A stretch of 64,000 nt of DNA from Helicobacter heilmannii (lineage in GTDB: Bacteria > Campylobacterota > Campylobacteria > Campylobacterales > Helicobacteraceae): contig NZ_CDMK01000001.1 of assembly GCF_001283065.1 (NCBI RefSeq), positions 525,481 to 589,480 on the forward strand, written 5' to 3'. Positions 1-9,551 of the stretch are shown one piece after another. Every line of letters begins with the position of its first letter. Position 1 is the first letter of the stretch. Below the pieces are notes generated by a model. That model had not been told where the DNA came from, ran no database searches, and saw only the letters and a program-made list of their open reading frames with translations. Position numbers and translations under genes: made by a program.

Positions 1-65
1 CCCCCCCCCGCCCCACCACCACGACTTTAATCCGTATCCGCGTGCGCTACTTCATCTACCGCTAA
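1..65 (+). CDS. C-terminal end of a proline-rich, TonB-like protein (partial)
   Basis: The reading frame that enters from the left edge ends at a TAA at 63-65. Its last residues are a Pro/Thr stretch followed by a beta-strand-like end, LIRIRVRYFIYR. A proline-rich linker leading to a short strand is typical of the C-terminus of TonB-family energy transducers. I also recall a TonB-like gene next to pyrC in H. pylori. Too little is present to be sure of the family. The frame begins in a run of at least nine C at the window edge. Confidence 0.35.
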   Translation, partial: PPRPTTTTLIRIRVRYFIYR

Positions 66-74
66 GGCCAAGCC

Positions 75-1082
75 ATGCAAATCACTTTAAATAACCCTTT
101 AGACATGCACCTGCACCTACGAGAAGGTGCACTTTTAAAAGCCATCCTGCCCTTTAGTGCCGTCCCCTTTAGCGCAGCGGTGGTGATGCCCAATTTAAGC
201 ACCCCCTTAAGTACCCCCGCCCTAGCCCTAGAGTACCAAGCACAAATTGCCACCCTAGCCCCCCGCTTTAAACCCCTCGTGGCTTTGTATTTAAACGACC
301 AGCTAGACAAAGAAAGCCTGCAATCTGCCAAAGAACAGGGGCTGTTTTTACTCAAACTCTACCCCAAGAACGCCACCACCAACTCCGTACAAGGGGTGGG
401 CGACATTTTAAGCCCCAAAATACTAGAAATTTTGCAAGTAGCACAAGACTTGGGCTTTATTTTGTGCGTGCATGCCGAGAGCACGGGCTTTGTACTTGAA
501 AGAGAATTTGAGTTTCACACCACCATCCACACCCTAGCCGCGACCTTTAAGAACCTAAAAATCATCCTAGAACACATGAGCGATCGGCGTAGCATTGCCC
601 TATTAGAACAATACCCCAATATTTACGCCACCCTGACTCTGCACCACTTAGCCCTAAACTTAGACGCTTTGGCCGGTGGCGCGCTCTTGCCCCATCTCTT
701 TTGTAAGCCCCTTTTAAAAACCCCTAAAGACCAGCAAGCCCTGCTAGAGCTTGCCCTGACAGCCCACAAAAAAGTCTCCTTTGGCTCGGACAGCGCGCCG
801 CATTTAACCGGCACCAAGCACACCTACAGCTGTGCGGCTGGAGTGTTTAGTGCGCCTTTACTTTTAAGCGGGCTTTGTACCCTCTTTGAGCAGCATAACG
901 CCCTAGAGCATTTACAGGATTTTATCAGTACGAACGCAATGCGCATCTATGGTCTAACAGATCTACCCCAAAAGAGCATCACTTTGGAGAGAAAACCGCC
1001 TAACTTGCCAAACTTTCTTTTAAACGGCGATCTCATTATCCCCCATTTCATACCTCTAGAGTGGCGCATCCAGTCCACTTAA
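75..1082 (+). CDS. pyrC: Dihydroorotase
   Basis: Catalyses the reversible cyclisation of N-carbamoyl-L-aspartate to dihydroorotate, third step of de novo pyrimidine synthesis, in the cytosol. The 335-residue protein has the metal-binding HLHLR motif at residues 12-16, a KLYPKN segment near 95 carrying the lysine expected to be carboxylated, CVHAE near 131, EHMSD near 170 and GSDSAPH near 237. All are hallmarks of the PyrC-type (class II) dihydroorotase, and length is normal. The ATG at 75 lies ten bases after the upstream stop codon, so the two genes are probably co-transcribed. Confidence 0.95.
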   Translation: MQITLNNPLDMHLHLREGALLKAILPFSAVPFSAAVVMPNLSTPLSTPALALEYQAQIATLAPRFKPLVALYLNDQLDKESLQSAKEQGLFLLKLYPKNATTNSVQGVGDILSPKILEILQVAQDLGFILCVHAESTGFVLEREFEFHTTIHTLAATFKNLKIILEHMSDRRSIALLEQYPNIYATLTLHHLALNLDALAGGALLPHLFCKPLLKTPKDQQALLELALTAHKKVSFGSDSAPHLTGTKHTYSCAAGVFSAPLLLSGLCTLFEQHNALEHLQDFISTNAMRIYGLTDLPQKSITLERKPPNLPNFLLNGDLIIPHFIPLEWRIQST

Positions 1083-1639
1083 AAAGCTAAAAAGGATACT
1101 TTAAGAAACTTGGTGCGTGCTCTTGCCCGTTATGGTAGCTCTCGTAGCAATCCCCTTAGGGGGATTGGCTAGCCAGCAGATCCGAGGTTGTATGTGCCAA
1201 AAAGACAATACCCCAAAGAATGTTTAATGACAGCTTTAAACCTTTTGGCTAGACAACCAATACCCCGCAAGAAACAGCAGTGCAACAGAGTTGCTCCCCC
1301 GCCTCTTTAAGGTGGCATTGTGGACTTATTCATTTAACACCGATGGTATGTGGGTGTTTGTTTAATACAAAGGTGCGGCCACATTTGTGGGCTAAACCCC
1401 CATTGTTTTCCACCTTATAGGCAGCCACCTGCTCTATCAAGATCGCTTCCCTAACTCTTAGCCAAATTCACCTCTAAGACATTGACTGCAGCCACCTAAA
1501 AGTTAAAAATGAAAAAGATAAACAAATTACTGCCTACTGCTGATTACGCAATTCGCTTTATTTAGCCTCGAGTTTGATACACACAGAGAGCGGGTTTTGC
1601 AAGGATCAGCAGTGTCGCAAGCCCAAGTGTGAGTGGCGT
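1083..1639. other. Gene-free stretch of about 555 bases
   Basis: No open frame with family character was found. Stops are frequent in all six frames. The longest reading with protein-like composition is on the minus strand, about 1335-1443, some 37 codons including AYKVENNGGLAHKCGRTF. That may be a relic of a dead gene, but I do not recognise it. A perfect 8-bp inverted repeat lies at 1148-1167. The stretch separates two convergent genes, pyrC and rdgB. Confidence 0.5.
1148..1167. terminator. Perfect 8-bp hairpin downstream of pyrC
   Basis: CAATCCCC and GGGGATTG flank a four-base TTAG loop, a strong hairpin 66 bases after the pyrC stop. No T-run follows on the plus strand, so a classical intrinsic terminator is not shown. 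It may be a terminator stem or just a remnant palindrome. Confidence 0.3.
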
Positions 1640-2296
1640 TTAAGGCACTAAGTCTTTCAAGAAGTTTTGTACTTGCTGCAACGCTAAAAAGCGGTGCGAG
1701 ATTCTGTTCTTCTCTTTTAAGGTGTCCATGGTGGTGTGATAGCCCTTGGGAATGAATAAGGGATCATAACCAAAAGCATTAGATTTCAAGGAGGCTTTTA
1801 CGATCTTACCCCAACACTCCCCTCTAAAGGCTTGGCTAACCTCTTGTCCGCCCACACACCCACACAGAGCCGCCACACACACAAAACAAGCGGGCGATTC
1901 TAAAAGCCCCAATGCATCTAAACACGCCAAGAGTTTGTTGTTGTTCTCTGTGTCGCTTGCGGGCAAACTAGGGGGTGTGAAGTTGCCCGCCATGATGGCT
2001 TTTGCGCTCTCCTTTATGCTTGCAAAGCGTGCGCTGTAAATGCCCGGATATCCGCCTAGAGCCTGCACGCACAGCCCACTATCCTCCGCCAACACGCAAA
2101 AGTCTTGAAATTTGTCGGCCAAAAGGGGATAGAGTGTCTGCGCTTTTAAATGGGCGTTTTCTTCAAAACTCTGCCCACCCTCTACAACTTCTACACGCCC
2201 TAAAAGGCTTGTGTAGGGCAAGATTTCTTGACCTAAAATGACTTGCACCTCAGCACATTTATGGGTGTTGTTGCTAAAAAATATTAAGGGTAACAC
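1640..2296 (-). CDS. rdgB: XTP/dITP diphosphatase (RdgB/HAM1 family)
   Basis: Hydrolyses non-canonical purine triphosphates (dITP, XTP) to monophosphates, keeping them out of DNA. The 218-residue protein opens with a strand and SNNTHK, the S/T-x-N-x-x-K substrate-binding motif of the family. It also has EDSGLCVQALGGYPGIYSAR (metal and base site) and, near the C-terminus, GYDPLFIPKGY and the NRISHR segment. The family usually has about 200 residues, so this copy is slightly long because of a central insertion. It is transcribed divergently from hypB. Confidence 0.93.
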   Translation of the reverse strand: MLPLIFFSNNTHKCAEVQVILGQEILPYTSLLGRVEVVEGGQSFEENAHLKAQTLYPLLADKFQDFCVLAEDSGLCVQALGGYPGIYSARFASIKESAKAIMAGNFTPPSLPASDTENNNKLLACLDALGLLESPACFVCVAALCGCVGGQEVSQAFRGECWGKIVKASLKSNAFGYDPLFIPKGYHTTMDTLKEKNRISHRFLALQQVQNFLKDLVP

Positions 2297-2382
2297 CCAA
2301 ATATTTTAATCTTTTTTGCTTGCAAAGAGATTATTAAACCTTTTGTGTTAACATGGGGAGTTTTTAAATTTAGGAGCTACAC

Positions 2383-3117
2383 ATGATCGAAGCAACGGCA
2401 AGAGAACAAAGCCTTAATAACAACCCCAATTTGAGTAAAAAAGATGTCAAAGTTGTGGAGAAAATCTTAAGCAAGAACGACCTAAAAGCTCTTGAGATGA
2501 AAGAACGCTACATGGCCGATGGGCTGTATGTACTCAACTTCATGAGTTCTCCCGGAAGTGGCAAAACCACGCTGCTAGAAAACTTAGCCAGCTTTGAAGA
2601 TTTTAAATTCTGTGTGATTGAGGGGGATTTACAGACCAACAGAGACGCTGACCGCTTGATTAAGAAAAATGTCGCCGCCCAGCAGATCACCACAGGGGAG
2701 GCCTGCCACTTGGAGGCAGCGATGTTGGAGGGGGCGTATGACATTTTAAAAGACAAGGGGGCAATCACTGCTAGCGATTACTTAGTGATTGAAAATGTCG
2801 GCAACTTGGTTTGCCCCTCCAGCTACAACTTGGGCGCGGCGATGAACATCGTCTTGCTCTCTACACCAGAGGGCGATGACAAGGTGCTCAAATACCCAAG
2901 CATGTTTTTATGTGCTGATGCCGTTGTGGTGAGCAAGGCGGATCTCATGGACGTCTTTGGCTTTAGGATTTCTCAGGTGCAAGAGGACATGGATAAGTTA
3001 AAGCCAAACACCCCCATTTTTACCCTAAGCTCTAAAGATCGGGCTAGTCTAGAAGCTTTTAAAGATTTCATTGTTTCAAGACGGGCTGAGAATTACCAAT
3101 CCACCCACGCCTTTTAA
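2383..3117 (+). CDS. hypB: Hydrogenase/urease nickel-incorporation GTPase HypB
   Basis: G3E-type GTPase that helps deliver nickel to [NiFe] hydrogenase and, in Helicobacter, also to urease. Of 244 residues, the Walker A motif SSPGSGKTTL lies near residues 52-61. GEACHLEA, with the Cys-His metal-binding pair at the dimer interface, follows. VIENVGNLVCPSSY and SKADL match the family switch and base-specificity motifs. There is no long His-rich N-terminal nickel store, as in H. pylori HypB. A ribosome site (AGGAG) lies just before the ATG. It is first gene of a tight hypBCD operon and its stop codon shares one base with the hypC start. Confidence 0.95.
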   Translation: MIEATAREQSLNNNPNLSKKDVKVVEKILSKNDLKALEMKERYMADGLYVLNFMSSPGSGKTTLLENLASFEDFKFCVIEGDLQTNRDADRLIKKNVAAQQITTGEACHLEAAMLEGAYDILKDKGAITASDYLVIENVGNLVCPSSYNLGAAMNIVLLSTPEGDDKVLKYPSMFLCADAVVVSKADLMDVFGFRISQVQEDMDKLKPNTPIFTLSSKDRASLEAFKDFIVSRRAENYQSTHAF

Positions 3118-3350
3118 TGTGCCTCGCGATCCCCTCTAAGGTCGTTGCCCTTCAGGGCAATGTGGCGGTGTTAGAAACGATGGGCGTGCAAAGAGAGGCA
3201 AGTTTAGACTTAATGGACGAGCCTTTGGAGGTGGGGGATTTTGTGCTCTTGCATGTGGGCTTTGTGGTGGGCAAGATCGACACCAATGAAGCCCTAGAGT
3301 CCCTAAAGCTTTACGCAGAAATGATTGCCAAAATGGAGCAAGATGCCTGA
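3117..3350 (+). CDS. hypC: Hydrogenase maturation chaperone HypC
   Basis: Small chaperone (77 residues) that with HypD assembles and hands over the Fe(CN)2CO group to the hydrogenase large subunit. It begins MCLAIPSKV, where the N-terminal Cys directly after Met is the essential iron ligand of the HypC/HupF family. The start overlaps the hypB stop (TAATG), and the end overlaps the hypD start, indicating translational coupling. Confidence 0.95.
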   Translation: MCLAIPSKVVALQGNVAVLETMGVQREASLDLMDEPLEVGDFVLLHVGFVVGKIDTNEALESLKLYAEMIAKMEQDA

Positions 3351-4443
3351 TCTCATCGACTCTTTTAGGGACAAGAACGCCATTTTAGCCCTTGTGGGGC
3401 AGATTAAAAAAGAGAGTGCTTCGCTCAAAGCCCCCTTTAAAATCATGGAGGTGTGCGGAGGACACACGCATGTTTTGATGCGCTATGGTCTCTTGAATCT
3501 CTTGCAAGACACACCCCTAGACTTCGTGCACGGCCCGGGCTGCCCCGTGTGTGTGATGCCCAAACTGCGCATCGATGAAGCCATCGCTTTGGCCCAAATG
3601 CCAAATACAATTTTAATCACCCTAGCGGATTTAATGCGTGTGCCCGGCAGCAAGGGTAACCTACAATCTCTAAGAGCACAGGGGGCCGATGTGCGCTTTG
3701 CCTACGCCCCCCTGCAAGCCCTAGAAGTGGCTGCACAAAACCCCGATAAAAAGGTCGTATTTGTAGCGATCGGGTTTGAAACCACCACACCCATGACGGC
3801 TAGCCTTGTGTTGCAAGCCAAAGAAAAGGGGTTAAAAAACCTCTTCATACATAACAACCATGTGCTTGTGCCCCCCAGTGTGCAAGCAGTGCTAGAAAAC
3901 TCTAAGATCGATGCCCTGATCGCTCCCTCGCATGTGAGCGTGATCACGGGGGCTAAGATTTATAAACCCCTACTTGATCTGTTTAAAATCCCTATTGTTG
4001 TGGCAGGTTTTGAGCCCGTGGATGTCTTAGATGGCATTTTACGCATTGTGCGCCAAGCCATTAGAGAACAAGCCTTGTTAGAGATACAATATAGCCGTGT
4101 GGTGAGCTTTGAAGGCAATTTAAAGGCGCAAAGCTTGATCGCTCAAACCATGCAGGTAAGAGAAAGTTTTGAGTGGCAGGGGCTAGGGCATATTGCCTTT
4201 TCTGCCATGTGTTTGCGCCCTGAGTTTAGAGAGTTTGATGCGGAAGTGGTCTTTGCTGAGTTCCTGCCAAAGGCAAGCGTGCTTGAGCCTAAAAATTGTC
4301 TTTGCGGGGCGATTTTAAAAGGCCAAGCCAAACCCTTAGATTGCACCTTGTTTAATAAGGCGTGCACACCCAGCCACCCCGTGGGTGCGTGTATGGTGAG
4401 CACTGAGGGGGCTTGTGCGGCGTATTATAAATACCTTAGTTAG
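3343..4443 (+). CDS. hypD: Hydrogenase maturation protein HypD
   Basis: Iron-sulfur scaffold on which the Fe(CN)2CO cofactor of [NiFe] hydrogenase is built with HypC. The 366-residue frame from the ATG at 3343 has the conserved EVCGGHTHVLMRYGL motif near residues 33-47, HGPGCPVCVMP with its cysteine pair near 64-74, GFETTTP and AGFEPVDVL. The C-terminal cysteine cluster (CLCGAILKG, CTPSHPVGACMVS) carries the [4Fe-4S] ligands. An in-frame start 18 bases earlier exists, but the 3343 ATG fits the family N-terminus. The gene ends convergent with, and overlapping by 8 bp, the next minus-strand gene. Confidence 0.95.
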   Translation: MPDLIDSFRDKNAILALVGQIKKESASLKAPFKIMEVCGGHTHVLMRYGLLNLLQDTPLDFVHGPGCPVCVMPKLRIDEAIALAQMPNTILITLADLMRVPGSKGNLQSLRAQGADVRFAYAPLQALEVAAQNPDKKVVFVAIGFETTTPMTASLVLQAKEKGLKNLFIHNNHVLVPPSVQAVLENSKIDALIAPSHVSVITGAKIYKPLLDLFKIPIVVAGFEPVDVLDGILRIVRQAIREQALLEIQYSRVVSFEGNLKAQSLIAQTMQVRESFEWQGLGHIAFSAMCLRPEFREFDAEVVFAEFLPKASVLEPKNCLCGAILKGQAKPLDCTLFNKACTPSHPVGACMVSTEGACAAYYKYLS

Positions 4444-5884
4444 CCTCTTTTTTCTCCTCTTTACCCACTAATTTATTGTATTTAGGGTTTTTGGGGTCCA
4501 TGGTCACGATGCTGAAGCTTAGATTGTTGATCTCTGTGTGGGACTTGATGTAGTCGTTGATCTCTTTCAAGGTCATCTTGCGGATGCGCTCGAGCATGAT
4601 GGCATCGTAGTTTAGGGGTAGCCCTAAGTAGAAGTTGTGGAACTTGCTGGTAAGCCGCTTACTGATTGTTTCATTGGCCAGGGGCTCAGAACCTAGTAGG
4701 AACTTTTTAGCCCCATCTAACTCCTCTTGAGTGATCCCTTTTGCAATAAACTCCTCGATCACCTTTTTAACCAGCTCGACACTCTTGTCTTGGTTCTCCA
4801 GCTTGGTTTGTAAATAGCCCGTGGTACAGTTGATGATGCGTGAGAGCTGGATACGCATATATGCACTGTAAGCCAAACCCTCTTTTACGCGGATGATGTC
4901 CATAAGGCGTGAACCAAACCCGCTAGAACCCAGTACAAAACCCATCACCTTGGCTAAAGGTAGGTCTTTTTCTAAGTCCTTCATCATAAAGGGGGAGCCA
5001 AAATAGATGTAAGCTTGTTGGCTGTCCTTGTAAATGATTTTGGTTTCGGGCTTATTGGTGGTGTCAAAGTATGGGGTGAAAAAGGGCTTGTTAGAGGGCA
5101 GGGCTTCTAGGGTGGGCTTTAAAAAGTTTAGGGTTTTATTGATATCCAAATCCCCGCCCATGACAATGATCAAGCGCTCAATGTCTAGCGCATCCTCTAG
5201 GCGTTTTTTGACATCGTCTAAAGAGATGGATTTAATGCTTTTGGGTGTACCGGTGGCCGGATGCGCTAGGGGCGTGCCGGCAAATAAAATTTCATTGAGC
5301 CCCAGTTGTGCTACATAGTCAAAATTGCTCTCTTTATTCAAGGCAGCAGCGACCATGCGCTGCTGGACCTTAGCTAAAGTGCTTGGAGTGAGGTTGGGCG
5401 AGAGCAAGAGGTCGTGTAAATAGCCAATCGCCTTGTCCTCATATTCTTTTAAAAAGCTTAGGTCGATGTGTAAAGACTCTAGGCGGATGTCTGCATCTAG
5501 CGTAATGGCTAATTGCTCCAACTGCTCGGCAAAGGCCACACTACCCAGCTCTTTAGTCCCCTCGTTTAAAATGCTGGCACTGAGCTTTGAAAGGCCGTAT
5601 TTATCCTTGTCCATGATATTGCCCCCACCCATGAACATCAGCTTGATGGTCCCCATAGGCAAGATGTGGTTGTCTTCATAAATCACGGGGATTTTCACTC
5701 CCTTGACCTCAAAGTAATGCATCCCCTTACCAACTTGATCCCGTTTGATCACTTGTGCGGATTTTTCATGTGTCTTTGTTTTTGTTGGCATATTTCCTTC
5801 CTTATAAATTCCAAACACGGCAAGAAGCACAACGGCCAAAACCAAGAGCAGGGTGTAGCGCGCGCTACGGACTTTATTAGACAT
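4436..5884 (-). CDS. M16-family (insulinase-like) protein lacking the zinc motif
   Basis: Mitochondrial-processing-peptidase-like fold protein, 482 residues, with an N-terminal membrane anchor or signal segment (TLLLVLAVVLLAVFGIY). The N-terminal M16 domain spans about residues 55-240, and the C-terminal domain carries SGFGSRLMDIIRVKEGLAYS near 325-345, a strong family signature. The inverted zinc motif HxxEH is absent: the matching place reads GLSKLSASILNEGTKEL. It is therefore probably a non-catalytic partner, like one of the two M16 proteins of H. pylori (the YmxG-type one next to bamA). The start overlaps the mqnC stop by 8 bp. Molecular role unknown. Confidence 0.85.
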   Translation of the reverse strand: MSNKVRSARYTLLLVLAVVLLAVFGIYKEGNMPTKTKTHEKSAQVIKRDQVGKGMHYFEVKGVKIPVIYEDNHILPMGTIKLMFMGGGNIMDKDKYGLSKLSASILNEGTKELGSVAFAEQLEQLAITLDADIRLESLHIDLSFLKEYEDKAIGYLHDLLLSPNLTPSTLAKVQQRMVAAALNKESNFDYVAQLGLNEILFAGTPLAHPATGTPKSIKSISLDDVKKRLEDALDIERLIIVMGGDLDINKTLNFLKPTLEALPSNKPFFTPYFDTTNKPETKIIYKDSQQAYIYFGSPFMMKDLEKDLPLAKVMGFVLGSSGFGSRLMDIIRVKEGLAYSAYMRIQLSRIINCTTGYLQTKLENQDKSVELVKKVIEEFIAKGITQEELDGAKKFLLGSEPLANETISKRLTSKFHNFYLGLPLNYDAIMLERIRKMTLKEINDYIKSHTEINNLSFSIVTMDPKNPKYNKLVGKEEKKEAN

Positions 5885-6926
5885 GGTAGCGTTTTAAGAT
5901 TTCGTAAGCCGTGTTGCGCTTGGCTGCCTTGCTGCCGATGTCCTCGATCAAATGCACCATCTCCTGTTCGTTCAAGCAAAAGCTTGTCCCCGCCGCCTTA
6001 ACGACATTTTCTTCCATCATCACACTCCCCAAATCATTGGCCCCAAAAAGTAGGGCCAACTGCCCGATGAGTGCCCCTTGTGTAACCCAAGAGCTTTGGA
6101 TGTTTCTAACATTATCTAAAAATAACCGACTGCAAGCTAACAAACGCAGATAATGGTTCGAACTTGCCTTTTTGATGTGAGGCATTTCTTGCTGTAGGGG
6201 TGTGAAATCGGGCTGAAAGCTCCATAGAATGAACGCCCTAAAGCCCCCTGTTTCATCTTGCAAATTGCGCACCCTCTCCAAGTGCTCGGCAATATCCTCA
6301 TCGGTGTCTGTTGTGCCAAACATCATGGTTGCTGTGCTTTTGATGCCCAGCTTATGGGCTTCTTTATGCACCTCGATCCAACGATCCGCGCTTAATTTCT
6401 TGGGTGCAATCTTTGTGCGCACCCGATCACTTAAAATCTCTGCCCCAGCCCCAGGAATCGAGCTTAGCCCCGCTGCTTTTAAACGCTCCAACACTTCTTG
6501 CAAAGAAAGCCTGGACACCTTAGCAATGTAGTCGATCTCCACTGCTGAAAAGCCGTGGATGGTAATGGTGGGGAACTTCTTAGCGATATGGCTGACGAGG
6601 TTTTCATAGTAGTCGATCTTCAGCTGTGGATGCACGCCGCCTTGAAATAAAATTTGTGTCCCTCCAATCGCCAAGAGCTCTTCGATTTTGCGATCGATCG
6701 TCTCAAAGTCCAAGACATAGGCATCTTTGTCTTTGAGCGTGCGCTTGAAGGCGCAAAATTTACAATCCACAAAACAAATATTCGTGTAATTAATATTGCG
6801 GTCCACGATAAAAGTTGTGGTGTTTTCCGGGTGCAACTCTTGCTTTTTGGCCAAAGCCATTTGCCCCAACTCTTTTAAGGGCTTGTTTGCCATGTAATCT
6901 AATAATTCTGTTCTACTCAAACGCAT
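5877..6926 (-). CDS. mqnC: Cyclic dehypoxanthinyl futalosine synthase MqnC
   Basis: Radical-SAM enzyme of the futalosine pathway to menaquinone; it cyclises dehypoxanthine futalosine. The 349 residues contain the CFVDCKFCAF cluster motif (Cx3Cx2C) near residues 46-55. ILFQGGVHPQLKIDYYENLV and the PGAGAEIL segment distinguish MqnC from MqnE (PGGGAEIF). The ATG at 6926 is chosen because AGGAGA sits eight bases upstream and the family begins this way; longer readings run into bamA. It lies directly downstream of bamA with an 8-base gap. Confidence 0.94.
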   Translation of the reverse strand: MRLSRTELLDYMANKPLKELGQMALAKKQELHPENTTTFIVDRNINYTNICFVDCKFCAFKRTLKDKDAYVLDFETIDRKIEELLAIGGTQILFQGGVHPQLKIDYYENLVSHIAKKFPTITIHGFSAVEIDYIAKVSRLSLQEVLERLKAAGLSSIPGAGAEILSDRVRTKIAPKKLSADRWIEVHKEAHKLGIKSTATMMFGTTDTDEDIAEHLERVRNLQDETGGFRAFILWSFQPDFTPLQQEMPHIKKASSNHYLRLLACSRLFLDNVRNIQSSWVTQGALIGQLALLFGANDLGSVMMEENVVKAAGTSFCLNEQEMVHLIEDIGSKAAKRNTAYEILKRYHV

Positions 6927-6934
6927 GTGTTCTC

Positions 6935-9475
6935 CTAAAAACGGGTACCCATTGAGAAGGCGAAGCGTTGGGTATAGTCGTGCATGTTGGGGTTGAACCA
7001 CAAGCCCTTTTTGTCGCTCCAATCGTTGAAAAAGGCGATGGGGAAGATCAAGACCAAGGGCCCCATGGGTGAAATCCACTCAATTTGTAAGCCCGTAGAA
7101 GCCCGCCAAGTGCCGTGCTCATAGCCCGCACCCACCACGCCATAATCCTTAAAACTCACATCGGTCGCATAGGTTTGTTCCCAAAAGCCCCCAGCTTTAT
7201 TGGGGGTTTTAAAGGTCAAGAAGCCCCAGTCAAAGAACCACGCCAAGCGCATTTTAGCCGCTTTTAAGAGCCCATAGCTCAGCTCCACCGAACCCGTGTA
7301 GAGACCATCGCCCCCTACCCACATACCTAAATTGGTTTTGGGCGTGATCGAGCTGTTTCTAAAGCCCCGGATAGTGGTAACACCCCCCATATAGAACACG
7401 GAGTTAAGGGGCAGGTAGTCCTCAGTGTTGTAGCGGAAGATGTAGCCTCCTTGGGTCTTGAAGCGGGCGATGAGATCGATGAGCAAGAGTTTTTTAAGGT
7501 CTTTATAAGCGGCAAACTTGCCGTAGATTTTGGTGTTGCGCACATTCCCGCCCAGCCCATTCCATGAGTTGAGAGGGTGGTCTGAAGGCAGGCCGGACAT
7601 GGTGGTGTAGTTGGTGAAAGTAAAGCCATTTCTGGGGAAGTAGTAGTCATCTGTGTTGTCAAAATGCGTGCTCAGAGTGAAGGAGCTGGTGGCGGGCGTG
7701 TTGTAATCTCTGTTCCATAAGCCATGCAAGACCTGCCCATTGGGTCCTTTAAAGGGCACGCCATCGAATGTAATTACGGTGTTTTTACTGCTGTAAAACA
7801 TCTCATACAAGGGACTAGAGAAGCCCAAAATTTTATTGATGTTGTAGTTGTAACCCAAGTTCATGCTAAACGTGTTAGTGAGCATGCGCCCCGCGCTGAT
7901 GCTAAAGCCCCCGCCTTGTTGGATATAGTTATAGTTGATGATGTATTCGGCAAAAAGGCTGATAGACGAGCTGTAGCGGCTGTCAAAAATACGGGGGTTT
8001 CTTAGGGTTAAGTTGCCCGAGAACATCCGTCCACTGCCTCGAATCCCGTAGTTTCTATTGCCCCCTCCTGTGGCGATATTGGCGTATAAACTCATGCTTT
8101 GGCCTGTGCCAAAGAGATTTTTCTCGCTCACACTGCCATTGAGCATAAGCCCCCCGTAACTGCCATAACCTAGCCCAAATTGCAACTGTCCAGTGCGCCC
8201 CTCTTGGACATTCACTAACAAGTCCATCAGCTGGCTGTTGACCCGTCGCTCTTCAATTTTAACCTTAGAGAAGAAACCCAAGCGGCGCAAGGCGTTCTCT
8301 GAAGCAGCGACTTTACTCAAGCTGTAGCGCTCTTTGGGGCTTAGCCACACCTCGCGGCGGATCACGCGGTCGCTGGTGCGCTGGTTGCCCGAGATGATGA
8401 TGTCGTTGATGTAGACCACATCCCCCGTTTCGATATGGTAAATCACCTTCACCTTGCCGTGTTTTTCATCCTTATCTAGGTCGGGCTTGACCACCGCAAA
8501 AGCATAGCCCTGGTCGGCGACCTCTCGTTTTAAAATCTGGGCATCCGAGCGCATGTGTTCAATGTTGAAAACATCGCCCTTGTGGATTTTGATTGCCTTC
8601 AAGAGTTTAGCCATCGGCACAACTTGTTTGTTGATCTTGATCTCAATGCCGGCTATGCGGTATTGAATCCCTTCTTTCACCTTATAGTACAACTTAGCCT
8701 TGTGTGTGCCGAAGTTGGTGTTCAAGAAAGGGGAGGATACATTAACATCCAAAAACCCGTGGCGCAGGTAGACATCTTGGATGCGCATAGAGTCATACTC
8801 CAACTCATTCAAGCGCAATTTCCCCGAGTTCAAGCCCCACATCCAACCCATGAAATCCCGCTGTTTATTCGCACTCAAAGATTCAACTAAGCGTGATTTG
8901 AGTTGTTTGCGCCCCTCGTAGACAGACTTAGTGATGTAGATGTTATTCCCGCGGTTCACATCAAAGATGATCCGATACGCCCCCTCACCAGCGAGGTTTT
9001 CTGTACGGGTCTCCACCACACTACCATAGTAGCCCTGCTGCTCTAGGGCGGTTTTTAAAATATACTTGGCATTGTCCAACTTGGTTTCATCGTAGGTGTC
9101 GCCCTTTTTGATCCCCATTTGGTTATAAAGGTTTTCTTTTTCTTTCTCAGTCCCATAGCCTTTAATTTCAATACTGGCGATGCGGGGTTTTTCTTTGAAG
9201 TGGAAGGTCAACTTCCCCTTTTTAAAGGTGGCGTAGACATCCTCGAAATAACCTTGGTTGTATAGAGCCAAGACGGCATCGTCCACCGCCTTGAGGTCTA
9301 AAATATCATTTTCTTTGATTTTGACAATCTCGTTGGCGAGCATGTCAGACATGTAAGATAGGTTTTTATATTCGACCTGGGTGATTCTTTCCTCAGCGGC
9401 ATCTAGGGGTAAGAAAAATTGACCAAGCCAAACTAGGCAAAATGTGAAAAACTTTTTAATGTGGAATCCTTGCAC
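6935..9475 (-). CDS. bamA: Outer membrane assembly factor BamA
   Basis: Essential insertase of beta-barrel proteins in the outer membrane (Omp85 family). The 846-residue frame starts with a signal peptide ([20 protein letters not shown]), followed by several POTRA domains (about residues 30-420). The 16-strand barrel includes the family IRGF hallmark ([11 protein letters not shown]) and ends in a C-terminal Phe (MGTRF). The start is uncertain. A GTG at 9475 opens the frame but has no ribosome site, while AAGGA within the frame sits six bases before an ATT at 9460 that begins the signal peptide proper. The gene is flanked by mqnE upstream and mqnC downstream. Confidence 0.95.
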   Translation of the reverse strand: MQGFHIKKFFTFCLVWLGQFFLPLDAAEERITQVEYKNLSYMSDMLANEIVKIKENDILDLKAVDDAVLALYNQGYFEDVYATFKKGKLTFHFKEKPRIASIEIKGYGTEKEKENLYNQMGIKKGDTYDETKLDNAKYILKTALEQQGYYGSVVETRTENLAGEGAYRIIFDVNRGNNIYITKSVYEGRKQLKSRLVESLSANKQRDFMGWMWGLNSGKLRLNELEYDSMRIQDVYLRHGFLDVNVSSPFLNTNFGTHKAKLYYKVKEGIQYRIAGIEIKINKQVVPMAKLLKAIKIHKGDVFNIEHMRSDAQILKREVADQGYAFAVVKPDLDKDEKHGKVKVIYHIETGDVVYINDIIISGNQRTSDRVIRREVWLSPKERYSLSKVAASENALRRLGFFSKVKIEERRVNSQLMDLLVNVQEGRTGQLQFGLGYGSYGGLMLNGSVSEKNLFGTGQSMSLYANIATGGGNRNYGIRGSGRMFSGNLTLRNPRIFDSRYSSSISLFAEYIINYNYIQQGGGFSISAGRMLTNTFSMNLGYNYNINKILGFSSPLYEMFYSSKNTVITFDGVPFKGPNGQVLHGLWNRDYNTPATSSFTLSTHFDNTDDYYFPRNGFTFTNYTTMSGLPSDHPLNSWNGLGGNVRNTKIYGKFAAYKDLKKLLLIDLIARFKTQGGYIFRYNTEDYLPLNSVFYMGGVTTIRGFRNSSITPKTNLGMWVGGDGLYTGSVELSYGLLKAAKMRLAWFFDWGFLTFKTPNKAGGFWEQTYATDVSFKDYGVVGAGYEHGTWRASTGLQIEWISPMGPLVLIFPIAFFNDWSDKKGLWFNPNMHDYTQRFAFSMGTRF

Positions 9476-9495
9476 TTTGCTTTTGCAACCCGCAC

Positions 9496-9501
9496 ATTAT
9501 A
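9496..9501 (-). promoter_or_regulatory. -10 box upstream of bamA
   Basis: On the minus strand the sequence reads TATAAT, a perfect housekeeping -10 hexamer, inside the otherwise AT-rich gap between mqnE and bamA. It would start transcription near 9489, giving a leader of about 30 bases to an ATT at 9460 or about 14 to the GTG at 9475. Inferred from sequence only. Confidence 0.5.
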
Positions 9502-9551
9502 CTCAAAAATAACATTTTAGTAAACAAAAAATTAACCAAAATACACACTTT

